Assembly (NCBI GenBank): GCA_026707945.1
Contig: JAPOVV010000083.1
Span: forward strand, 1 to 58,377
Source: Gammaproteobacteria bacterium
Lineage (GTDB): Bacteria > Pseudomonadota > Gammaproteobacteria > Pseudomonadales > Azotimanducaceae
Length of the DNA stretch: 58,377 nt
Direction: 5' to 3'
The notes beneath the pieces are model-generated. The model saw only the letters and a program-made list of their open reading frames with translations, was not told the DNA's origin and searched no databases. Positions within the stretch are counted from its first letter, which is position 1. Each line of letters begins with the position of its first letter. A program made the translations under genes and the position numbers. Shown one piece after another: positions 36,301 to 44,920 of this stretch.

Positions 36301-38475
36301 ATCGATAACGTGACACTGCGTTTTACAGGGACGCCGCGGTCAACCGACACCGGCACAAGCCGCCTGACAGTGAGCGTCATTGATAGCTATGCTGGTTTTA
36401 CGAGCGACACGTTCGATCTCACGGTGACGGAGGTCCCGAACAACGCGCCGACGTTGGCGAACGCGATCCCCGACCAAAACACCAACGAGGAGTCGTCGTT
36501 CTCCTACACGTTCCCTACGAACACGTTTAACGACCCCGACAACGACACGCTGACGTACTCCGCGTCGGGTATGCCGACATGGCTGTCGTTCGACGACGGC
36601 ACGCGTACGTTCTCGGGATCGCCCGCGCTGGGTGACCAGGGCAGGTTTGACATCACGGTGACGGCCAGCGATAACCGCGGCGGCACGGTCACGGACACCT
36701 TCGCGATTAATGTGCGACCGTCCCGGTCGATCAATCGCCCGCCCGAGGTCGACCATCCGATTCCGGACCAGCATGCGAACGTGGGCGAGCTGTTCGACTA
36801 TACGTTCCGTGAGGACACCTTTGACGACCCGGACGGCGCTCATATGACGTACACCGCATCCGGCATACCGACGTGGCTGTCCTTTGATGGCGCCGTGCGC
36901 CGTTTTTACGGCACGCCTGGTTCGGGCGACACGGGCACGTCGACCGTGACCGTGACGGCGGAAGACGTCAAGGGTCGTCGCGGATCCGACGAGTTCATGC
37001 TGACCGTCACGAACCGAATGCACAGCCAAACCCACAACCACACCGATGACCCGAGCGCGCATACCGAAGTCCACATGCACAATCACGCCACCGACCAATC
37101 GCACCCGTCCAGTGACCGCAACGCGGTTCATGCGCATTCGGAGGGGGTGACGCACGAACCGTTCCCGGATACGACCAGCAGCACATCCGACGGCCATGTG
37201 CACGGGACGATGCGCGATTCGCGCGACAGACTCATCGAAGGCTGGCAGACCGGGGTCGTGCGGAACCGCGATCTCGACACGCCGCGTGCATGCCTGTTGT
37301 ACGGACTCGGACTTCTCGAGACCGCGGATGGGCGAAACCCCGCGCACGAGGTCGCCCATACGGCAGATGTGGATGAACTCTGGTACGAGATTCACGTGAC
37401 ATCAAGGGCATTGCATGACGAAAACGCGCAATGCCATCGCCATACGTGCCCATCCAACACGGGATCCATGGTGGCGTCGGTCACGGGCGCGCTGTTGCAG
37501 CTCGGGTGGCTTGCAGAGCACGATACGTTCACGACCCCGCACCCCGAGGACTTCGTGGTGCACGTCGACGGCGAACCGCTGACCGTGGTCCGCACAGCCC
37601 GTGACCGTCAGTCGGTGTGGCTGGAACTGGCGTCGCCGGTTCAACCGGACCAGACGGTACGGATCGACTACCTCGGTTCGGCCATGTATCCCCTACGCGC
37701 AGATGACGGTGCCTTCGATCGACCTTGGCAGGACGTTGAGGTGCGTAACGTGACGGGCGTTGCCTCGAATACGGCAACGACGCACCCCTCGACGGTGCGA
37801 AACGCGAACGTCTACCGATCCTCAGATGGCATGTCGCTGAACCTGGCGCGGCAGGATCTGACGGACGCGATGCTTGCTTCGATGTTGGAGCCGCACGACG
37901 CGTTACGCCGGCTTAACCTATCCGGTAATGCGTTGACCGACTTATGGTCCTTGCGTGCACAAGACGGCCTTCGCGAGCTCAACCTGTCGCACAACCGTCT
38001 GACGGACCTCGCCGCGCTTGGCGGTCTCGACCAGCTCGAAAGCCTGGACCTGTCTGACAACGGCGTGACCGACGTGGGAGCGCTGCGTTCATTGTCCTCC
38101 TTACGCCGCCTCGACCTGACGGGCAATGCCATCAGCGACCTGTCGCCGTTGGCAAGCCTCCCGTATCTGGAAGTGCTCTTGCTTGACGGCAACCGAATCG
38201 AAGATGTCGGCGCGCTCGCGCACCACACCCAGCTCAAGCACCTGAGTGTCGCGGACAACGCGCTCGTTGATCTATCACCGCTCGCGAACCTCGCCTCATT
38301 ACGCCGCCTCGACGTGTCCCGCAATCCGGCCAAGGACTTCTCAGTCATCGACGGCCTCAGCTCCCTGGTCTGGCTGAAAGTGCCTGAAACGAGTCCCAAC
38401 ATGACGCTGGACGACCTGCGCAGTTTGCGCTGGGTCTGGCCGCGCACATTGCAAAAGCACCTCGCATGCAAGTAG
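33325..38475 (+). CDS. Giant surface protein with poly-C tract, SwmB and cadherin-like domains, His-rich linker and C-terminal leucine-rich repeats
   Basis: This is the frame open in the given sequence; its likely true start is ATG 33276, one frame away across the poly-C run. The signal peptide begins near ATG 33424 and ends VSASADVLVS. Then come two choice-of-anchor R-type domains (about 33490-34490), three SwmB-like domains (34500-34800, 34850-35170, 35550-35850), and four CADG/putative-Ig domains (35870-37015), each with WLSxD-like and FTGTP/FSGSP-like motifs. A His-rich stretch (37018-37215) with 13 His in about 66 residues follows, then a further SwmB-like segment and about seven 22-residue internalin-like leucine-rich repeats (37810-38400). 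Unlike its two relatives it has no beta-barrel, so its anchoring is unclear. GC rises from about 42-53% in sampled upstream lines to 63% near 37.3 and 38.0 kb, suggesting a grafted 3' part. ATG 33325 itself lacks a good ribosome-binding site. Confidence 0.83.
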   Translation: MIVDAGSRYVTVGAIRPLHAACVSPPPPPRFPRMTPFSKLGALALGGLSMFAVSASADVLVSTIGQSGGHSYELNSEDVAQEFTTGTNSAGYTLTSIEIKIQVFSGGSTTTPTVKVFSGSATGTEVATLNGPASLTANTTTDYTFNASGTVTLDASTKYWVVAEGTAGSVHATGSDNEDGTPATGWSVANTAQTRSSSSSGSFTDVADTWVLLIRVNGAAKNVPEVLVSNIGQINNNGFALNRFDFAQAFTTGTNSSGYTLTSAEIKISGSGGQPSYSVSIWSATSGGLPDTSLGTLTNPATLTAGDIEFTTTGIALETSTTYFLVLDSGGSGGFDTRFTSSDNEDANTATGWSLSDGNLFRNATGVTTWTTDDSSWMIRINGTSNSDSTAPSLVHATVDGTSLVLTFDEDLAAATSLANSAFEVKRTRSGSESTVSLTGNPSISNTTVTLTLATAVVATDTLVKVSYTKPDSGTDNVLKDAADNEVANINEAPVINITGDSTVPSTESAEVQGSTLDIFFSEPLAPAEIANSAFTVKKTPQGNPRETVTLTGSPSISGVADDEGISRSKVTLTLSAAVVATDTAITVSYTKPGSGDVLEDFAGNDVATFTDLEVVACPSGQPTDALLTACLIVVEDAAESHIGFDAAKGSLIPNSFIYDSTAIFITLLTHKYSSNELEMWFDEDISTSTTSNWLIQVDDQIWAMRDARYDNTFYAYTWTGGSGVFVDGRRHSFSLTVDSTAPTVSSAIVNGDALTIEFNEPLAAVTNLAAGAFTVKRTRNGTEDTVAVTSTPTVTDAFVALTLADRLVVTDDLVKVSYAKPGSGDVLEDLAGNDVGNFTDQAVTNQSRANQRPVTANPIPNQEVIVGVPFSFMVPTDTFSDPDDDPLTIDFLSKPGFVSFNSATLTFTGTPPVLEQFVIVVLATDPHGASQSTRASFDVINNDPIVAKPIPDLGATVDVPFDYTVPADSFTDPDGHTLRYRVTGNKPSWLSIDNVTLRFTGTPRSTDTGTSRLTVSVIDSYAGFTSDTFDLTVTEVPNNAPTLANAIPDQNTNEESSFSYTFPTNTFNDPDNDTLTYSASGMPTWLSFDDGTRTFSGSPALGDQGRFDITVTASDNRGGTVTDTFAINVRPSRSINRPPEVDHPIPDQHANVGELFDYTFREDTFDDPDGAHMTYTASGIPTWLSFDGAVRRFYGTPGSGDTGTSTVTVTAEDVKGRRGSDEFMLTVTNRMHSQTHNHTDDPSAHTEVHMHNHATDQSHPSSDRNAVHAHSEGVTHEPFPDTTSSTSDGHVHGTMRDSRDRLIEGWQTGVVRNRDLDTPRACLLYGLGLLETADGRNPAHEVAHTADVDELWYEIHVTSRALHDENAQCHRHTCPSNTGSMVASVTGALLQLGWLAEHDTFTTPHPEDFVVHVDGEPLTVVRTARDRQSVWLELASPVQPDQTVRIDYLGSAMYPLRADDGAFDRPWQDVEVRNVTGVASNTATTHPSTVRNANVYRSSDGMSLNLARQDLTDAMLASMLEPHDALRRLNLSGNALTDLWSLRAQDGLRELNLSHNRLTDLAALGGLDQLESLDLSDNGVTDVGALRSLSSLRRLDLTGNAISDLSPLASLPYLEVLLLDGNRIEDVGALAHHTQLKHLSVADNALVDLSPLANLASLRRLDVSRNPAKDFSVIDGLSSLVWLKVPETSPNMTLDDLRSLRWVWPRTLQKHLACK
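33397..33410 (+). repeat. Homopolymeric run of 14 C, candidate phase-variation switch
   Basis: Fourteen consecutive C lie between the Shine-Dalgarno-led ATG 33276 and the signal peptide of the surface gene. With 14 C, translation from 33276 leaves the long frame and stops at 33509 after 77 codons. With 13 C (or 10, or 16) it runs straight into the signal peptide and the rest of the 1,700-residue protein. The tract would encode prolines in either frame. Slipped-strand mispairing at such tracts is a known switch for surface proteins, but assemblies also often miscount such runs. Confidence 0.85.
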
Positions 38476-38811
38476 GTTGTGTTGTACGATCACTGGCCGC
38501 TTATTGCGTTACGAGACGAGGTCGTGCGTCCCAGTACGTTCTTCCGCGCTAGGAAACTGTAACGGCGATTGACACGACCCATGTAGCGCACTGAATGTCG
38601 GTTCCCTCGCACGTTGTTGTGCGTCGTGAGCTCCATCGAGAGAGCCGACATGCCTACACTGCAATATACGAACCGGGGACAGCTGTTCGATTGACGTTTG
38701 ACGAGGCTTTTTAAACGCACGGCAGCGCGAACGATCACGAGCTGCTTATTAAGGATCAGGTGTGCGTGCGCGGCTAGTACGAAAGAACAACGACGCTTCC
38801 TTTCACACCAG
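38476..38811. other. Intergenic stretch between convergent surface and HicA genes
   Basis: An open frame of 82 codons exists on the minus strand at 38490-38738, with a basic product I do not recognise and no ribosome-binding site. I see no terminator, repeat or RNA gene that I can support here. Confidence 0.4.
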
Positions 38812-39009
38812 CTAGAGCTTCTTCTGCAGTCCTGCAGACTTCAGAATGTCGTTTGCAGTGTGACGACTAAATATCTTGTCCGGCACGGAGAGTTTGACAG
38901 AACCGCCCTCTGGATGACCCCAGATCGCATGGCTGCCTTTGCCTCGGCGAATCTCTCTGAAACCACCCTCTCTTAGCGACTTTTTAACATCTGGCGCAAA
39001 ATCGGACAT
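38812..39009 (-). CDS. hicA: HicA-type toxin
   Basis: A 65-residue protein of the HicA/YcfA dsRNA-binding-fold mRNA interferase family. It has the conserved block REGGFREIRRGKGSHAIWGH with the catalytic-type His in GSH, followed by SVKLSVPDK and RHTANDILKSAGL. It is expected to cleave mRNA when free of its antitoxin. It lies 17 bp downstream of the HicB-like gene on the same strand (antitoxin first), the usual alternative layout. Confidence 0.87.
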   Translation of the reverse strand: MSDFAPDVKKSLREGGFREIRRGKGSHAIWGHPEGGSVKLSVPDKIFSRHTANDILKSAGLQKKL

Positions 39010-39026
39010 CTAACTACTTGGAACAT

Positions 39027-39329
39027 TTAAGCAGCGAGTAGGTCTTGATCGATCAGTAGCTTCGGCTTTACCCTGTTGCTTGCACTCTTGACATCGTCTT
39101 GTTCTACATGCTGTTCAACCACTTCAATCCACACGCCTGGCACATCGTCATCGAGTTCAATGTTGTATTTAATGAGCTCCGGTGCAATATCATCGATTGC
39201 GTCAATCATTTCCGGAATTGTTTCGGCTTCTAAATGGAGCCCCGGAATGTCGGAATGGTCAACGATGAATACACCACTCTCTTCGCATCTACGAATAAAA
39301 ATCTGGCACCGCATAGCTTGAACCGACAT
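39027..39329 (-). CDS. HicB-fold antitoxin (DUF1902-like)
   Basis: A 100-residue protein with the partial RNase H-like HicB fold: IFIRRCEESGVFIVDHSDIPG, LHLEAETIPEMIDAIDDIAPELI, typical of DUF1902/HicB antitoxins. The C-terminal tail, with Lys and Asp residues, may bind DNA or the toxin. It pairs with the HicA gene directly downstream and should neutralise it and repress the operon (family knowledge). ATG 39329 is used; ATG 39314 is a possible alternative. Confidence 0.78.
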   Translation of the reverse strand: MSVQAMRCQIFIRRCEESGVFIVDHSDIPGLHLEAETIPEMIDAIDDIAPELIKYNIELDDDVPGVWIEVVEQHVEQDDVKSASNRVKPKLLIDQDLLAA

Positions 39330-39617
39330 ATTTCGTTTTCTCTACGTCTAGCGAATACGACACGATTTGACATGCCGTTCGAATAGATTTTAACTAGGTT
39401 CGAGAATTTCGCCGAGACCAGCTAAATCTCTTTGAGCACGTCTTCTCTCACGCTCTTACCTAGTCTTTCAGGTCAACTTGACCCACCAAACTGTGCTTCA
39501 AATCCTCGACGTTATTCAGCCAAACTGAAGAAAATGACGCATCACGGCAAGCACTAGTCTTATGCAACGAGACGTTACGACGACCGGCCTCAATTGTTCA
39601 GATTTAGTTTCGACCGC

Positions 39618-40058
39618 ATGCCGATAGATCATCTCACTGCACCAACGGCTCGCAACGCGATCCCGAATCGCGGGAGTGTATTCGCGATTTCGCCAGATTT
39701 TCTATTAGTCGCACTCGCAGTTGCCATCAGGATCGCAATCACGGCCGTGATTGTTTTGGCGTGTGCCTGGTACATTCTTCAGATTCGCCCCCTCCCTTAC
39801 GTCAAGGCAATCGTAATAGCGGCACCCGCACACCTGCTTGCAAAAGCAGCCGACGAGCTGCTAAACTGGCCGGTTGAAGTCACTGCGGCAATACCCGGAT
39901 TGGTGCTTCTCGTCCTCACATTCCTTCTATTCGACGCCAAGGCTTGGCGGATATTGTTGGCTTGGATCCTCGGTTTCGGTGTCTATTTGGTGATTCACGT
40001 TTTCTTGTCTGTGTTTTTCGACGTAACGTTCTTATTCGCGCTTTGGAAACCCGGCTAG
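39618..40058 (+). CDS. Small multi-pass membrane protein of unknown function
   Basis: About 146 residues with four hydrophobic segments: ALAVAIRIAITAVIVLACAW, a moderately hydrophobic stretch around IVIAAPAHLLA, VTAAIPGLVLLVLTFLLF, and ILGFGVYLVIHVFLSVFFD. It is probably an inner-membrane protein. I do not recognise a family. ATG 39618 is preferred; TTG 39594 extends the same frame by eight codons. It stands alone, 144 bp ahead of the TonB-dependent receptor. Confidence 0.55.
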   Translation: MPIDHLTAPTARNAIPNRGSVFAISPDFLLVALAVAIRIAITAVIVLACAWYILQIRPLPYVKAIVIAAPAHLLAKAADELLNWPVEVTAAIPGLVLLVLTFLLFDAKAWRILLAWILGFGVYLVIHVFLSVFFDVTFLFALWKPG

Positions 40059-40202
40059 ACCAACGTATCGCAAACAGTCGGCAGCCCGAACTAACAAGCC
40101 CAAAAAATCTCTCATCAAAATCGTAAATTCATTTTCCTCCAGAGTGTGAATTTTTCGAAAATTTGACGATAATTCTCAGTTCAAATATTGGAGTACTAGC
40201 CG

Positions 40203-43193
40203 ATGCGAATCAGCAAGCTCTGTATGTTGTTTTTATGCGGTGTCATACTATCTGGTCACGGCGTAATCCAGACAACGTTTGCTCAGGACGAAGAAGTCCA
40301 AATCGAAGAAGTGGTCGTAACAGGCTCGCGAATCCGCGACGCCAATGTCGTCAGCTCTTCACAAATCACGACCATTCAGGTTGAAGATATTTCCGACCGC
40401 GGCATCACCCGCGTCGAAGACTATCTGAACGATCTACCACAGATCTCACCTGGTCAAGCCATTACTGCGTCGAACGGCGCCTCAGGAACCGCGACCGTAA
40501 ACCTGCGTAACCTAGGTTGCTCGCGGACATTGGTTTTGCTCAACGGTCAACGAATGGCGCCCGGAACCACGGGTGGCGGCAACTGTGCCGATCTCAACGC
40601 CATCCCTTCACTGCTCCTTGAACGCGTGGAGGTACTAACCGGTGGTGCGTCTTCCGTCTATGGTTCTGACGCAGTCGCAGGTGTCGTCAACTTCATTCTT
40701 GATGACGAGTTCGATGGCTTCAAGGCCAACGCGACGCACAGTTTCTATCAACACACCAACGACGATGGCACACTCCGCGATTTGGTGGAGTCGTTTGACT
40801 ACGAAGTAGCGCCCGAGAACATCACCACGGGCGAAACGACCAAACTGTCGATTGCATTTGGTGGCGCGATGTTTGACGATCGCGGTCACGTTACCGCGTT
40901 TATCGAGAAGACCGATACCAGACCGATCCTTCAAGGCGACTATGACATTTCAGCGTGCGCGTTGACCAGAGGCAAAAGTGCTTGTGGCGGTTCCTCGACG
41001 ATTCCACCGGGTCGCTGGGCCGACTTCGGCTTGTATGGTGCATACGGTTTTGTCAACAAAGATCCGTCCGTCACTCGACTGGACGTCAAGGTTCAAGGCG
41101 ATGAGTTTGTACCGCGCGCCGGCCAGACGTTCAACTACAACCCGACCAACTTCTTCCAGCGTCCTGATGATCGCCTGAACACCGGCTTATTCGGCAAATT
41201 CGAATTGACCGACACGGCGGAGATTTACGCCAGCGTCAGATCGATGAGGTCTGAGTCGAATGCTCAGATCGCGTATTCAGGTACCTTCGGCAACATCAAC
41301 CAACTGCCTTGCTATAACGCACAGTTGTCTCGGCAACAGTACGAAACCGCGTGTGGCGATTGGATCGGCATGGGCGGCGATCACGCGCCAAACTTCACAA
41401 GCGGCAGAGCGGCCTTGAATTACATCGCAGGTTTGGAACAAATGGTTGCCGATGGCGACATCATAGGTTTCCATGCGCCGTTGTATTCACTAAAACGTAA
41501 TGTCGAAGGCTTACCTCGCCAAAGCATTAGATCGTACGAAAACATCACTCACGTCTTTGGTATGCGTGGCGACATGACTGACACTTGGTCCTATGACGTC
41601 AGCTATCAATTGTCCGAAGTCGATTTCGCCGAAGAATATCGCAATGACCTGTCGGTGACGAATATCAATCGCGCCGTCAACGTCGTTAATATCAACGGCG
41701 TACCTACATGTGTTTCTGCCCTTGATGGTACCGATCCGAATTGCATGCCGTATAACCTGTTCAGTGGCGGGTTACCCGGCGACGGCGGCATTCAAGCTAT
41801 TCATGATGGTGGTTTAGAACTCCAGAACTACATAGCACGCTCCACCTTCATCCTGGGGTCAGGTTCGCAACGCATCCTTCAGGGTGTATTGACCGGTGAA
41901 ACGCCTTTCACCTTACCTGGCGCACCGAGTGCGGTATCCGTAGCCCTCGGCTATGAAACCAAGGAACTGCAAACGGACTATCGTCCGGATGCACCAAGTA
42001 TCGGAGGAGACCGGTCCGGGTCAGGTGGCGCGGCCATACCTTTGGCGGGCGGCTATGACGTGGACGAGTTCTTCTTGGAGCTCGGCATTCCTGTCTTGGA
42101 CAACTTCAGTGTTGATTTAGGCTATCGCTATGCGGACTACTCCACCGGTCAAACCACGGATACGTTTAAGGGCGGCGCCTATTTCCAATTGAATGATGCG
42201 ATCGCACTCCGCGGATCCATTCAAACTGCCATTCGGCACGCCAACCTGGCCGAGCTGTATACGGCGCAAGGTGACAGCCTCACGGACTTACCTGACGATC
42301 CTTGTGGTTTGAACATGACCGCAACGCAAGCCCAGTGTGCAAACACCGGTCTTCCAGCGCAGTTCTATGGCACCGATCTAAAGTCGCCGGCCGACCAATA
42401 CAACATCAAGTATGGTGGCAACCCGAACACAAGACCTGAAGAAGCGGAATCCATCACCGCAGGCGTGGTATTGACGCCAGATTTCTTTGGTGGCGTTACG
42501 GTAACTTTGGACTATTTCGATATCAGCTTGGAAGATGGCGTCGGCGCGGTACCTGCTGCTACGTCCCTTAACAAGTGTCTTGAAACCGGCCTCGCCGCTT
42601 TCTGCGACAACATCCATCGACATCCGGTTACCGGATCACTGTGGCTCACTGGTGGCTTTATTGACACGCTGACGACCAACATTACCGAAGAGTCAGTCAA
42701 AGGTGTGGACATCATCTTTAGTTACAACTTTGACTCGCCCTTTGGTCTTGGTCCCATGGGTTTGGAAGGTGTGACCACACGTGTGATTGAATCGAGCTTC
42801 ATCGAGCTACCTGGCGAGCCGGTCACCGAGTGTGCTGGCTACTGGGGTCTATCATGTGGCAAGAACCCACAACCGCTCTGGAGTGGCAATTACAAGTTGT
42901 CCCTGGATACGGAATACGACACCCGAGTTTCACTTGGAATGCGCTATCTCGGCGAAACCGAAGATCTTGGTGACAATGCGATCGATTTCGACGCTGAGGT
43001 CTACTTTGACCTAACCGTCGAATATACCGCGTGGGAAGAGTACATCCTCTCTGTCGGTATCAGCAACCTGCTTGACAAGGATCCGCAAGTGAGTTCTGAC
43101 GCAGGCACGGCACCAGGCAACGGCAACACGTTCCCCGCATATTTCGATGCACTGGGACGTTATATGTTCGTCAACTTCGAGGTGAATTTCTAG
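40203..43193 (+). CDS. TonB-dependent outer-membrane receptor
   Basis: A 996-residue outer-membrane receptor for energy-coupled uptake of a large nutrient. The signal peptide (about residues 1-28) ends TTFAQ. The TonB-box-like segment EEVVVTGSRI is at about 38-47. The plug domain contains VNLRNLGCSRTLVLLNGQRM and VEVLTGGASSVYGSDAVAGVVNFIL. The 22-strand barrel ends GRYMFVNFEVNF with a terminal Phe. The plug and several extracellular loops contain paired cysteines. No adjacent gene reveals the substrate. It belongs to the large plug family common in marine and oligotrophic proteobacteria. GGAG about ten bases before ATG 40203 supports the start. Confidence 0.94.
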   Translation: MRISKLCMLFLCGVILSGHGVIQTTFAQDEEVQIEEVVVTGSRIRDANVVSSSQITTIQVEDISDRGITRVEDYLNDLPQISPGQAITASNGASGTATVNLRNLGCSRTLVLLNGQRMAPGTTGGGNCADLNAIPSLLLERVEVLTGGASSVYGSDAVAGVVNFILDDEFDGFKANATHSFYQHTNDDGTLRDLVESFDYEVAPENITTGETTKLSIAFGGAMFDDRGHVTAFIEKTDTRPILQGDYDISACALTRGKSACGGSSTIPPGRWADFGLYGAYGFVNKDPSVTRLDVKVQGDEFVPRAGQTFNYNPTNFFQRPDDRLNTGLFGKFELTDTAEIYASVRSMRSESNAQIAYSGTFGNINQLPCYNAQLSRQQYETACGDWIGMGGDHAPNFTSGRAALNYIAGLEQMVADGDIIGFHAPLYSLKRNVEGLPRQSIRSYENITHVFGMRGDMTDTWSYDVSYQLSEVDFAEEYRNDLSVTNINRAVNVVNINGVPTCVSALDGTDPNCMPYNLFSGGLPGDGGIQAIHDGGLELQNYIARSTFILGSGSQRILQGVLTGETPFTLPGAPSAVSVALGYETKELQTDYRPDAPSIGGDRSGSGGAAIPLAGGYDVDEFFLELGIPVLDNFSVDLGYRYADYSTGQTTDTFKGGAYFQLNDAIALRGSIQTAIRHANLAELYTAQGDSLTDLPDDPCGLNMTATQAQCANTGLPAQFYGTDLKSPADQYNIKYGGNPNTRPEEAESITAGVVLTPDFFGGVTVTLDYFDISLEDGVGAVPAATSLNKCLETGLAAFCDNIHRHPVTGSLWLTGGFIDTLTTNITEESVKGVDIIFSYNFDSPFGLGPMGLEGVTTRVIESSFIELPGEPVTECAGYWGLSCGKNPQPLWSGNYKLSLDTEYDTRVSLGMRYLGETEDLGDNAIDFDAEVYFDLTVEYTAWEEYILSVGISNLLDKDPQVSSDAGTAPGNGNTFPAYFDALGRYMFVNFEVNF

Positions 43194-43255
43194 CGGTAAT
43201 CCAACGAATGAAGGCTGATCGCTACTTTTAAAGTTCGATCGACTTTTAGCTCTGA

Positions 43256-43297
43256 AGAGCGCGGACCTCGGATAGAGGTCCGTGCTCTTTTTTATTT
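43256..43297 (+). terminator. Rho-independent terminator after the TonB-dependent receptor
   Basis: AGAGCGCGGACCTC (43256-43269) pairs with GAGGTCCGTGCTCT (43275-43288): 14 pairs including one G-T, with a five-base loop, followed by a T-run from 43288. This is a textbook intrinsic terminator 62 bp past the receptor stop. It may also protect against read-through into the convergent gene at 43375. Confidence 0.93.
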
Positions 43298-43374
43298 AGT
43301 GCAGTCAGTAAAACGCACGCTCGCGTCGTCAAAACGAACGTAGTTCCTTTCGCATTGACCACGAATTGGAGACA

Positions 43375-44196
43375 TCACTGATCAAAGCCTCCTAGCCCAG
43401 CTAGGGTAATCGTGTCATGAGCACGCATGGTGCAACCACAGTGAACGTAAAGTTCACCATCGATCACGATTCGCGCGTTATTTGGATACATCGCAAGAAT
43501 GTCGATGCCGGGTTGAGAGCCGTCTTGTGTGATGCTCGCCTGGCGATAAAACCTGCCGTTGAACTGCCGGTAGTACACAGTTCGACCGCTCTCACGTTCG
43601 ATATAAGCCTCGCTTAGCTCACCACCAAACGGTTCGTTTTCGTCATAGTCCAATACTCGTAAACACTCGAAGCAGTGGTCACCTATCGTGACGTCGTAGG
43701 TACCTTCACCAAGACCGTCATGACCGGTTGTACGCCATGATCCATCGTGTTGCTGCGCGAATCTTCCGTTGTTCACAAGGTGTCGGCCACGTGTTCCCCA
43801 CTGTTCTTCGAAATAGGGATCGCCTTCCCTGATCTCATCGATTACTCTGCCGTCGTGCGAGAGATTCGCGACAGCAAGAAACTTGGCGTTTTCCGCATCT
43901 AAGGTAGCGAGCACACGCATACGCGGTGAAAAAATCTCCTTTTCTCTCGCCGTAGACCAGTCGTTGCATATGTCGATTTGCACGACTTCGTTTTGGTCAG
44001 AACTTTCCACCTCAGTCGCGGAAAACGTTACGATGCGATCGAGTGCAAGTGTCTCACTGTCGTATTGCGCGTACGCGTACTGTTCGTTCGCTCGCGGAAC
44101 AACAAACCACCACTGGAGTTCAGGGCAGTCAACGGATTGAATGGTGTTTTTCGACGTCGTAATTCGTACGACCGGTCGAGTTGACGGGAATGTCAT
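43375..44196 (-). CDS. Uncharacterised protein
   Basis: A 273-residue soluble protein without a signal peptide or membrane helix. Its composition is ordinary for a globular protein; aromatic and acidic residues are frequent. Segments of note are YDVTIGDHCFECLRVLDYDE and AYIERESGRTVYYRQFNGRF, which read as alternating beta-strands. Two close cysteines (CFEC) and a late CGC might bind a metal, which is a guess. I do not recognise the family. It converges on the TonB-dependent receptor and has no operon partner. Confidence 0.65.
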   Translation of the reverse strand: MTFPSTRPVVRITTSKNTIQSVDCPELQWWFVVPRANEQYAYAQYDSETLALDRIVTFSATEVESSDQNEVVQIDICNDWSTAREKEIFSPRMRVLATLDAENAKFLAVANLSHDGRVIDEIREGDPYFEEQWGTRGRHLVNNGRFAQQHDGSWRTTGHDGLGEGTYDVTIGDHCFECLRVLDYDENEPFGGELSEAYIERESGRTVYYRQFNGRFYRQASITQDGSQPGIDILAMYPNNARIVIDGELYVHCGCTMRAHDTITLAGLGGFDQ

Positions 44197-44710
44197 GATC
44201 GTTTCCTCTTGTCGGATTCACAAATACATCGGCTTGTTAAATAACCGATACTGAGCGTCACAACTGATAGTTATGAAGGCTCATAGAATCGAGAGGGCGA
44301 CTACATGATATTTCCTATTTAATCAAGCGTCGCGAGAGTAGCGACGCGACCCCAACCATAAGCTCAAGCGGCAAATTGGGTCGTCAGTTTCGTCTTGTCG
44401 CGACAATTCGTGCCTCGGCGCGACAATGCAAATTCACGATGCAAACGCGCGTTCTCGTGTTTCCGTGCGAGCACTCTGATCAGTCGATATCGATCCGAAT
44501 GGATTTCACTCGACGTGTATCGTGGCGACTAGCTATCGACCGAGGAGCTCAACTGCCACGATGGTGTGGTTACTCTCAACTCGCAAGAAATCGGTACACC
44601 GATCAAGAGAGTACGAACTCAACATTCCAAGAAGCTTTAGCGCGTTGAATTACATAATTCCAGTTCCGTCCTACCTGCCCCCAATTCAATCGCGCACTAT
44701 TCTTGGATCG
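44197..44710. other. Non-coding stretch upstream of orphan HicB gene
   Basis: Open frames here are short and overlap one another without ribosome-binding sites or recognisable products. A perfect 7-bp stem-loop, GCGTCGC/GCGACGC, lies at 44327-44347, but no gene ends near it in the right direction. No HicA-like frame could be found next to the HicB gene. Confidence 0.4.
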
Positions 44711-44920
44711 ATGAAAAACTTCACCACAGTCATACAAGAGTGCTCAGAAACCGGCATGTATATCGCCCACTTACCAAGTCTCGTCGGAGCTCACGCCCAA
44801 GGAGAAACTCTAGAAGAACTCTACGACAATCTGAAAGAGGTGCTTGAGCTAATTCATGAGGATGGTTCACCTCAGATTGATGCAGAATTTATTGGCATTA
44901 AAGAGATTTCGCTGTCTTAA
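44711..44920 (+). CDS. HicB-family protein, apparently without a HicA partner
   Basis: A 69-residue HicB-fold protein: MKNFTTVIQECSETGMYIAHLP followed by GAHAQGETLEELYDNLKEVLELI, the standard antitoxin core. There is no added C-terminal DNA-binding domain. ATG 44711 gives the family N-terminus; the same frame continues upstream to 44522, but that part is not HicB-like. No toxin gene lies on either side, so it may be an orphan antitoxin or decayed pair. Confidence 0.78.
   Translation: MKNFTTVIQECSETGMYIAHLPSLVGAHAQGETLEELYDNLKEVLELIHEDGSPQIDAEFIGIKEISLS

Noticed and set aside
36340-37395. Minus-strand frame of 351 codons opposite the cadherin-like and His-rich part of the third giant gene
   Set aside because: Arg/Val-rich composition without domains, directly antisense to well-defined CADG repeats; explained by the high GC of that segment.
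38490-38738. Minus-strand 82-codon frame beside the HicA gene
   Set aside because: Basic, no recognised family, no ribosome-binding site; not distinguishable from chance.
44327-44347. Perfect 7-bp stem-loop considered as a terminator
   Set aside because: No gene ends before it on a matching strand and no T-run of useful length follows.
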